26,776 nt of DNA, taken from Dactylosporangium aurantiacum (GTDB lineage: Bacteria > Actinomycetota > Actinomycetes > Mycobacteriales > Micromonosporaceae). The stretch is from NCBI RefSeq assembly GCF_000716715.1, contig NZ_JNYJ01000075.1, positions 1 to 26,776 on the forward strand. Reading direction: 5' to 3'. The position numbers and the translations under genes were made by a program. Positions 7,519 to 13,097 of the stretch are shown here, in pieces. Every line of letters starts with the position of its first letter. The first letter of the stretch is position 1. The notes below the pieces were generated by a model. The model ran no database searches. It was not told the DNA's origin and saw nothing but the letters and a program-made list of their open reading frames with translations.

Positions 7519-9206
7519 TCGTCCGAGCGCTGTACCGCGCCCTCGACCGCCGGCTCGGCACGACGAAGATCGCCCGCACTGCGCTGGCGAAGGTGTTCCC
7601 GGACCACTGGTCGTTCATGCTGGGTGAGATCGCCCTGTACTCGTTCGTGACGCTCGTGCTGACCGGGGTCTACCTCACGCTGTTCTACGAGCCGAGCACG
7701 GCGGAGACCGTCTACCGGGGTGCATACGTCGCCCTGAACGGCTCGACGGTCTCGGCGGCGTATGCCTCGACGGTCGCGCTCAGCTACGACGTGCGGGCAG
7801 GCCTGTTGATGCGACAGGCCCACCACTGGTCGGCCCTCATCTTCGTGGCCGCCATCGTCGTGCACCTGTGCCGGGTCTTCTTCACCGGAGCGTTCCGGAA
7901 ACCGCGCGACCTCAACTGGCCGGTCGGCGTCACCATGCTCGCCCTGGCGATGCTCAACGGTTTCACCGGCTACTCGCTGCCCGACGATCTGCTCTCGGGC
8001 ACAGGTCTGCGGATCATCTACTCAGTCGTGCTGTCCATCCCGATCGTCGGCTCGTGGCTGGCCCTGTTGGTCTTCGGCGGCGAGTTCCCCGCCCCTGAGA
8101 CCATGCCGCGGCTGTACATCAGCCATGTGCTGCTGGTGCCGGCAGTCCTGGTCGTCCTGATCTCGGTCCACCTGATGGTCCTTGTCCGGCAGAAGCACAG
8201 CCATTTCCCCGGACCGGGGCACGGCGAGCAGAACGTGGTCGGATCCCGGCTGTGGCCGGCGTACGCCGTGCGATCGCTCAGTCTGTTCACCGGGGTCCTC
8301 GCCGTGGTCTTCGCCCTGGGCGGCTTGGTGCAGATCAACCCGGTCTGGATCTACGGCCCGTTCGGACCGGCGAAGGCGACCTCTCCGGCCCAGCCCGACT
8401 GGTACGTAGCGTGGGGCGACGGTGCCCTGCGGCTGTTCCCACCGGTGAACTTCCATGTGTTCGGTCATCTTGTGCCCGCCCCGTTCTTCCCGGCCGTGGT
8501 GCTCGGAGGCGTCACGTTCCTGCTGCTGTACGCCTGGCCGTGGTTGGAACGCCGGCGCACCGGGGACAAGGCAGCGCACCAGGTCCTCGACCGGCCCCGC
8601 GACCGCCCATGGCGCATGGCGGTGGGCGCCTGGGCGCTGACCTTCTTCACGATTCTGCTCCTGGCAGCGGCGGACGACATCATGGCCCGGCTGTTTGCCG
8701 TGCCGGTCACCGCCCTGCTCAACCTGTTCCGGATCCTGGTGCTCACGCTGCCTTTCGTGGTCGCCGGCGCGACCCTGCTCGTAGCCCGGTCGCTGCGGGC
8801 CGGCTCGGCCCCGCACACCAGCGAGCTCACGGCGGACGACGTCCGCCGCGGGCTGGCGCACGCGCGGCAGCATGAGTCGGTGGACAGTTCATCCGACGCG
8901 CCCGCGGTCGACCGGCCGCGTTACGACGAGATGGTCCGCCTGTGGCGGAATCCGGATGGCACCTGGCGGTGGCGATGGCAGGGGCCGCAAGGCAGCCAGG
9001 CGCTGCTGAGCAATGAGGTGTTCCGAAGCCGGGATGCGGCGATCGATGCCGCTCGCGTCGCCTATCCGGACCTGCTCGTGCACCAGGACGAGCCGCCGGA
9101 GGGCATCGTACTGCCGGAGCCGCCGCGACCCGACTGGCTGAGCCGAGCGGCGGCGCCCCTGGTGTGGCTGGTGCTGGCCATCTTGGCCCGCCGGCGACGC
9201 AGGTGA
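7515..9206 (+). CDS. qcrB: Cytochrome b subunit of the bcc complex, with C-terminal extension
   Basis: This is the quinol-oxidising membrane subunit. The GTG at 7515 overlaps the qcrA stop; an upstream in-frame ATG (7290) lies in qcrA and is rejected. The product has 563 residues. Haem b ligands are visible in helix B (His103 or His104, and His117) and helix D (His204 and His219). The Qo motif is PDW (AQPDWYVAW). The core ends near residue 430. About 130 residues follow that are unlike the usual tail: a charged linker, then from about 467 a compact segment (MVRLWRNPDGTWRWRW to AIDAARVAYPD). That segment recalls DUF1508/YegP-like small domains. After it come a Pro-rich stretch and a terminal hydrophobic helix with Arg-rich end. 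It ends one base before the convergent SDR stop. Confidence 0.94.
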   Translation: MIVRALYRALDRRLGTTKIARTALAKVFPDHWSFMLGEIALYSFVTLVLTGVYLTLFYEPSTAETVYRGAYVALNGSTVSAAYASTVALSYDVRAGLLMRQAHHWSALIFVAAIVVHLCRVFFTGAFRKPRDLNWPVGVTMLALAMLNGFTGYSLPDDLLSGTGLRIIYSVVLSIPIVGSWLALLVFGGEFPAPETMPRLYISHVLLVPAVLVVLISVHLMVLVRQKHSHFPGPGHGEQNVVGSRLWPAYAVRSLSLFTGVLAVVFALGGLVQINPVWIYGPFGPAKATSPAQPDWYVAWGDGALRLFPPVNFHVFGHLVPAPFFPAVVLGGVTFLLLYAWPWLERRRTGDKAAHQVLDRPRDRPWRMAVGAWALTFFTILLLAAADDIMARLFAVPVTALLNLFRILVLTLPFVVAGATLLVARSLRAGSAPHTSELTADDVRRGLAHARQHESVDSSSDAPAVDRPRYDEMVRLWRNPDGTWRWRWQGPQGSQALLSNEVFRSRDAAIDAARVAYPDLLVHQDEPPEGIVLPEPPRPDWLSRAAAPLVWLVLAILARRRRR

Positions 9207-9207
9207 G

Positions 9208-10203
9208 TCATCGGCGACGGATTCGCAGCAATGCAACGGACGCTACAGCGGCCAGTGCCGCGCCGGTGAGTGATCGGCGGTGCATGGACGCCCAGGACCA
9301 GGGATCCCTCGTCCACGCCTGCCGGTCGAACATGCCGTGGGCACCCCGGTCGGCGGCTTCATCGCGCGGCTCGTACGTATTCGCCCCGTACCGTGGCCCA
9401 TCCGCGTCGGTGAGCTGGCCCTGCACCACCTTCCGGGCGAGGTACCAGTCCATGAACCACGGAGCGATGCGGTTGCCGAGGATGGTGTAGGCGGTCGAGA
9501 ACCCCACCCACAGGTTCCGGCGCGGGTGCTCGGCGAGGAACCGGACGGCCCGGGCCGGCAGCTCGGGCTCGAAGACCGGGGCGACCGGTTGCGGATGCCG
9601 CTGAAAGTCGGTCGCGTTCCAGTCGAACTGCACCGAGTTGACCCCCGGCAGCTGGACCATGCAGACCCGGACTGCGCTGCCCTCGTGCTTGAGTTCGGTG
9701 ATCACGGTCTCGGTGAAGCCCTTGACGGCGTGCTTCGCTCCGCAGTACGCGGCCTGCAGGGGAATCCCACGGAATCCCAGCGCCGAACCGACCTGAACGA
9801 TCACACCGCGGTTGCGGGGGCGCATGTGCTCGAGTGCGATCCGTGTCCCGTTCACCTGACCCAGGTAGGTGACTTCGGTGATGCGGCGGTACTCCTCGTC
9901 GGGAGTGTCCCAGAAAAAGCGCAGGTTTCCGGTGAACGCGGCGTTCACCCAGAGGTCGATGGGCCCCAGCTCGCGCGTCGTCCGGTCGGCGGCGTCGCGC
10001 ACCTGGGCGGGGTCCGCGACATCGGTGGCCAGCCCCAGCCCGTGGCCGCCGGCGGCCTCGACGTCCTCAACGGCACCGGCCAGACCTGCCTTCCCGCGGG
10101 CGAGCACGGCGACGTCCCAGCCGTGTGCGGCCAGCTCGCGTACGACGGCCCGGCCCACGCCGGCGGTTCCCCCGGTGACGACAGCGATACGACGCTCAGC
10201 CAT
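9208..10203 (-). CDS. Short-chain dehydrogenase/reductase with C-terminal membrane anchor
   Basis: This is an NAD(P)-dependent oxidoreductase of the classical SDR family; its substrate is unknown. The ATG at 10203 follows AAGGAGCG, and the in-frame extension upstream (to 10527) is an Arg-rich antisense of the neighbour, so it is rejected. The product has 331 residues. The cofactor motif TGGTAGVG is at 10-17, DV in ATDVAD, NAA in place of the usual NNAG or NAG, the catalytic Ser in VGSALGFRG, and Tyr/Lys in YCGAK. The domain is followed by a lid region and about 60 extra residues ending in a hydrophobic helix (TGAALAAVASVALLRI) and basic tail, which suggests membrane attachment. It lies two bases downstream of the small membrane protein gene, probably as a two-gene operon. 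Confidence 0.92.
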   Translation of the reverse strand: MAERRIAVVTGGTAGVGRAVVRELAAHGWDVAVLARGKAGLAGAVEDVEAAGGHGLGLATDVADPAQVRDAADRTTRELGPIDLWVNAAFTGNLRFFWDTPDEEYRRITEVTYLGQVNGTRIALEHMRPRNRGVIVQVGSALGFRGIPLQAAYCGAKHAVKGFTETVITELKHEGSAVRVCMVQLPGVNSVQFDWNATDFQRHPQPVAPVFEPELPARAVRFLAEHPRRNLWVGFSTAYTILGNRIAPWFMDWYLARKVVQGQLTDADGPRYGANTYEPRDEAADRGAHGMFDRQAWTRDPWSWASMHRRSLTGAALAAVASVALLRIRRR

Positions 10204-10205
10204 GT

Positions 10206-10577
10206 TCAGCGCTCCTTGCGGTGCTTGACGGACACGATCGGACCGAGCCCGGCACCGGCGAAGACGGCCGCGACCAAGGCGTCGGCGATGGCGGTACCGC
10301 GCCACCGGGCGGATGCGGCGGCCAGTGCGACCGCCGTAGCGGCATGCAGCAGGTCGGCGGCCGCGCCGGGTGCAGCGGCCCGAGGGGGCGCGATGAGGGT
10401 GACGACGGCCTGCGCGGTGTGCCGGACGCCGAGAATGCGAGCCGTCAGTACGGCGGGGGGCGTCGCCGGTCGGCCGCCGACGAGGGCGATCAGCCGGTCG
10501 GGGGCGGCGATCAGCAGACACGCCCATGCGACACGCAGGACGGCCGCTCGTCGGAGCAGCGGGTACGTCGAGGGCAT
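10206..10577 (-). CDS. Small membrane protein of unknown function, paired with the SDR
   Basis: The ATG at 10577 is preceded by GAAAGG at about the right distance. A longer start at 10607 is possible but has its purine-rich stretch too close. The 123-residue product is mostly hydrophobic, with about four short membrane segments. It begins PSTYPLLRRAAVLRVAWACLL, followed by APDRLIALVGG and ARILGVRHTAQAVVTL. Proteins with this layout (an L-R-x-A-W/Y-G/A start, P-D/G-R-x-x-x-L-x-G, then A-R-x-L-G-x-R-H) are common but uncharacterised in actinobacteria. The stop is two bases before the SDR start, so the two genes are probably co-transcribed and may act together. No function can be given. Confidence 0.75.
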   Translation of the reverse strand: MPSTYPLLRRAAVLRVAWACLLIAAPDRLIALVGGRPATPPAVLTARILGVRHTAQAVVTLIAPPRAAAPGAAADLLHAATAVALAAASARWRGTAIADALVAAVFAGAGLGPIVSVKHRKER

Positions 10578-10732
10578 CGGCCGACCTTTCTTCGCAGCGG
10601 GCGGCATCCCTTCACCAGGTGACTACCGCGGCCACACCCGATCCAAACGCCAGCATGCCGTGTCAGCTGGCAACGGCCGGCATCATGTGAACGCTTCGCC
10701 GGTGAACGGTGGCCGGGCCAACCTGCCGGGCG

Positions 10733-10842
10733 TCAGTGTCTGGCCGACGCCCGCTGGATGTCCTCGAGCGAACGGCCCTTCGTCTCGGGCACCCGGCGAG
10801 CGAAGAACACCACGGCGGCCACGGTGATCAGCGCGTACGCAC
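10733..10842 (-). pseudogene. C-terminal remnant of an MFS sugar-porter family transporter
   Basis: Reading leftwards from about 10842 gives AYALITVAAVVFFARR followed by VPETKGRSLEDIQRASARH and a TGA at 10735-10733. The PETKGRS(L)E box directly after the last membrane helix is the well-known C-terminal signature of the sugar-porter branch of the major facilitator superfamily. Everything upstream of the last helix is missing: the sequence changes abruptly at about 10842 into an IS630-type transposase fragment on the other strand. The gene was evidently cut by an insertion or deletion, and only about 35 codons remain. Confidence 0.75.
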
Positions 10843-10995
10843 CTGAAACGCAGCATCGGCAACCTCACCGTCCGCGGCGTCGGGCAACTCCAGGCGGTCA
10901 TCAAGCACCGGCTCAAGAGCATCCAGTACAGACCTGATCTCATCGACGGCTTCCTCGCCCACACCGGCCTGACCCTCGAACCCGACTCAACCTAG
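10843..10995 (+). mobile_element. IS630-type transposase, C-terminal remnant
   Basis: The frame starting at 10843 gives LKRSIGNLTVRGVGQLQAV, then IKHRLKSIQYRPDLIDGFLAHTG, and ends at a TAG at 10993-10995. L-K-R-S-x-x-N-L near the start and R-L-K-x-(I/M)-Q-Y-R-P-x-L-(I/L)-D-G-(F/C)-(L/I) at the end is the characteristic C-terminus of IS630/Tc1-type actinobacterial transposases. Only about 50 codons are left, without start or catalytic residues. It sits between an MFS remnant and a DUF2855-like remnant, so the locus has lost material on both sides. The sequence just after the stop (about 10996-11015) may be the element end, but no partner repeat is present. Confidence 0.75.
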
Positions 10996-11009
10996 CAATT
11001 CAAGATCTG

Positions 11010-11465
11010 TACCACGATGTCGCCGCCGCGCTTCGCGCCGCCGTCGGGGCACTGCAGCGGCGCGCCGCCGTGCCGGTCGATTTCTAGGACCAGCGCGCCG
11101 TCGCGTCGCGGAACCGTTGGTCGGTGACCCGGTCCGGCCGCACCACGAGGTGGCCCGCCGGTGGGAGCTACCCGTAGTACCGCCGGCACGCCGGCACGGT
11201 GTACGCCACCACCTCGGCGGACCCCTACACCAGCACCAGCCCCCGGCCCGGCTCGGCCCGCCGGCGGGGAAGAATTCCCAGTAGCGGAACGACTCGCCGA
11301 GCACGCCGTACGTGACTTTGTTGGCGGTCATCCCGACCCGCTCGACGCGCAGCAGCACCTCCTCTTCCTCGACGGCGGGAAAGGGCACCTCGGTGATGAC
11401 GGCATCGGCCAGGCCATCCCGGGCGACGGGCAGGGTCCACGACGCGGTCGTGGTCGCGAAGTTGC
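11010..11465 (-). pseudogene. DUF2855-like protein, degenerate (two nonsense codons and a frameshift)
   Basis: Reading leftwards from about 11465, one frame gives FATTTASWTLPVARDG, then LLRVERVGMTANKVTYGVLG and ESFRYWEFFPAG, which matches the start of DUF2855 family proteins. After about 11270 the homology moves to another frame: GRGLVLV-stop-GSAEVVAYTVPAC, then YYG-stop-LPPAGHLVVRPDRV and TDQRFRDATA. The two in-frame TAG codons lie at 11227-11225 and 11170-11168; the family normally has Trp and Tyr there. So there is at least one frameshift and two nonsense mutations. No start codon with a ribosome site is visible. This is a decaying gene. The family call is from motif memory. Confidence 0.7.
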
Positions 11466-11574
11466 CGCCGGTGCCGCGTCCGGCACAGACCGGCGATTTC
11501 ACCGATGCCCGCCTGGCGGCGCCGTCCGGAGACTGGCTCCACGCTTCACCCCGTCCCCTGTGGAGGCAGCCAAA

Positions 11575-12249
11575 ATGCGCATGCGCACTCGTCTCTCCGT
11601 CGTCGGGGCCGCCCTGATCGCCGCGGTCGGCCTGGCGGTGAGCCCGGCGAACCCCGCCGCCGCGGCCACCAGCACGCCTGTGATCTTCGTGCACGGGTTC
11701 ATCGGCAACGGGTCGAACTGGACCACCGCCCTGTCGGTGTTCCGGGCCGGCGGCTTCACCCGGCTCTACACATACGACTACAACTGGGCCGGCTCCAACA
11801 CGGTCAGCGCCGCCGGCCTGCGCGACCGCGTCAACCAGGTCAAGGCCCAGACCGGCGCGTCCAAGGTCGCGATCGTGAACCACTCGATGGGCGGCCTGGT
11901 CACCCGCTACTACCTCGAGGAGCTGGGCGGCTCGTCCTCGGTGAGCCACGTGGCCTCGATCGCGGGCGCCAACCACGGCACGACCTACGCCGGCGCCTGC
12001 CTGATCTACGCCAGCTGCATCGAGATGTACCCGGGCTCGCTGTTCCTGCTGAACCTCTCGGCCGGCGACGAGACCCCGGGCACGGCAAAGTACCGCACCT
12101 GGTACTCGGCCTGCGACGGCATCATCATCCCGTACACGAGCACCCGCCTGGACGGCGCCACGAACACGAACGTGGCGTGCGAGACCCACCTCGGCTTCCT
12201 GACGAACACGTCGGTCATGACCCAGATCCGGCAGTTCATCGCGGCGTAG
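11575..12249 (+). CDS. Secreted lipase of the Bacillus LipA-like family
   Basis: This is a predicted extracellular triacylglycerol lipase/esterase. The ATG at 11575 follows TGGAGGCAG; a longer frame to 11161 runs antisense through the DUF2855 remnant and is rejected. The 224-residue product begins with a signal peptide (basic MRMRTR, then a hydrophobic core ending PAAAA, cleaved near residue 34). The oxyanion box is VIFVHGFIG. The nucleophile elbow is NHSMGG, with Asn where most lipases have Ala or Gly. The acid is probably Asp in SACDGIIIPYTS, and the His lies in CETHLGFL. The SRLDGA-like strand (TSTRLDGATN) matches minimal alpha/beta-hydrolase lipases. It is a single-gene unit flanked by pseudogenes and followed by a hairpin. 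Confidence 0.92.
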   Translation: MRMRTRLSVVGAALIAAVGLAVSPANPAAAATSTPVIFVHGFIGNGSNWTTALSVFRAGGFTRLYTYDYNWAGSNTVSAAGLRDRVNQVKAQTGASKVAIVNHSMGGLVTRYYLEELGGSSSVSHVASIAGANHGTTYAGACLIYASCIEMYPGSLFLLNLSAGDETPGTAKYRTWYSACDGIIIPYTSTRLDGATNTNVACETHLGFLTNTSVMTQIRQFIAA

Positions 12250-12261
12250 CCGACCACAACC

Positions 12262-12301
12262 ACGGCGGCGCTCTCAGCCAGCGAGGCGAGGGCGCCGCCG
12301 T
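12262..12301 (+). terminator. Hairpin terminator after the lipase gene
   Basis: ACGGCGGCGC at 12262-12271 pairs perfectly with GCGCCGCCGT at 12292-12301 around a 20-base loop that can extend the stem with CTC/GAG. It begins 13 bases after the lipase stop. There is no T-run, as is common in high-GC actinobacteria. Termination function is inferred from position and stem strength. Confidence 0.65.
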
Positions 12302-12400
12302 CGTGTCGACACCGCAATCATCGAGTCCGACATACCTCGGTCGACCCATCCGAGCCGCGATCCACCCATCCACCAGCAGCGTTGCGTTGATCGTCTGAAT

Positions 12401-12628
12401 CTAGGGTTTCAGCTCCGCCGACTCATCTGTGCTCACACCGGTGCGTTGGCCCGCGTCGACCTCGGCCTGGCGGACCCACTTTCGCAGCGTCTCACTGGTG
12501 CCGATACCGAGTTTCTGCGCCACAGCGGTGATCGCAGCCCAATCGGAGTCGTAGTTCGGCCGCACCTCGGCGACCATCCGCACCGCCCGCTGACGCAACT
12601 CAGCTGGATACCGGGAAGGGCGTGACAT
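12401..12628 (-). pseudogene. IS3-type transposase orfA, truncated
   Basis: The ATG at 12628 follows GGAGGATCGAG and gives 75 residues: SRPSRYPAELRQRAVRMV, then a helix-turn-helix region (WAAITAVAQKLGIGTSETLRKW), VRQAEVDAGQR, and an early stop after DESAELKP. This is the N-terminal three quarters of the OrfA protein of a common actinobacterial IS3 group. The leucine-zipper part (normally continuing ELKRLKKENAEL) and the whole of orfB are missing. What follows to the left (12302-12400) shows no transposase homology. The element is therefore a solo left end and cannot transpose by itself. Confidence 0.85.
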
Positions 12629-12666
12629 GACTCGATCCTCCACAAGAGGTCGGGCCGGTATCAAAT

Positions 12667-12679
12667 CCGGGGCGGTTCA
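12667..12679 (-). repeat. Terminal inverted repeat of the IS3-type remnant
   Basis: Read on the minus strand this is TGAACCGCCCCGG, 39 bases before the orfA start. Actinobacterial IS3 elements of this group commonly begin with TGAACCGCCCCG, and TG/CA is the canonical IS3 terminus. The matching right repeat is not found next to the remnant. The sequence to the right (about 12714 onwards) is a different element, so this repeat marks the insertion boundary. Confidence 0.6.
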
Positions 12680-12713
12680 GTCATGACCCGATAACGTTCG
12701 GCCAGGTGCTGGG

Positions 12714-13007
12714 TGGTTTCGCCTACCTGTTCAACAAAGCCGCTACCTGCGCTACCACCAAGCCCTGCCAACGGATGGCCGATCGCCACCCGGCGTCATC
12801 GAAGGAACCTGCCGCCAGCTGGTCATAGACCGGATGGACATCACCGGCGCCCCGCTGGGCCTACCCGGAGCCGAAGCCGTCCTCAAGCTACGCGCCCTGA
12901 CCAGCAACGGTCACTTCAACGCCTACTGGGCCTACCACCTGCAGCAGGAATACCACCGCATCCACACCAGCAGCTACCGCGACGGCATCATCCCGGCACC
13001 GGCATGA
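12714..13007 (+). mobile_element. ISKra4-type transposase, C-terminal remnant
   Basis: The frame ending at TGA 13005-13007 reads SRYLRYHQALP, then GVIEGTCRQLVIDRMDITGA, AEAVLKLRALTSNGHFNAYW and AYHLQQEYHRIHTSSY, ending IPAPA. G-V-I-E-G-x-C-R-x-L-V-x-D-R-x-D-(I/L)-T-G-A is the strongly conserved catalytic C-terminal block (with the last Glu of DDE) of ISKra4-family transposases. About 95 codons remain, and no start or upstream domain is visible. The remnant lies 90 bases from the 3' end of the giant gene and in the opposite orientation. It may have been responsible for the odd tail of that gene. Confidence 0.8.
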
Positions 13008-13097
13008 CCATCCATCCAAGGGAGCCGCACCCATACAAACAGCACGGCACTGTCAGGAAGCACTCATCTCGCCGGAAGCCGCCGCGCCCGCCGCGGG

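Noticed and set aside
9280..10827. A 515-residue plus-strand frame opposite the SDR
   Set aside because: The SDR on the minus strand has cofactor and YxxxK motifs and a ribosome site; the plus-strand product has none.
10987..12189. A 400-residue minus-strand frame over the lipase and DUF2855 region
   Set aside because: Its first half is antisense to the intact lipase; only the part below 11465 carries real homology and that is better explained as a frameshifted pseudogene.
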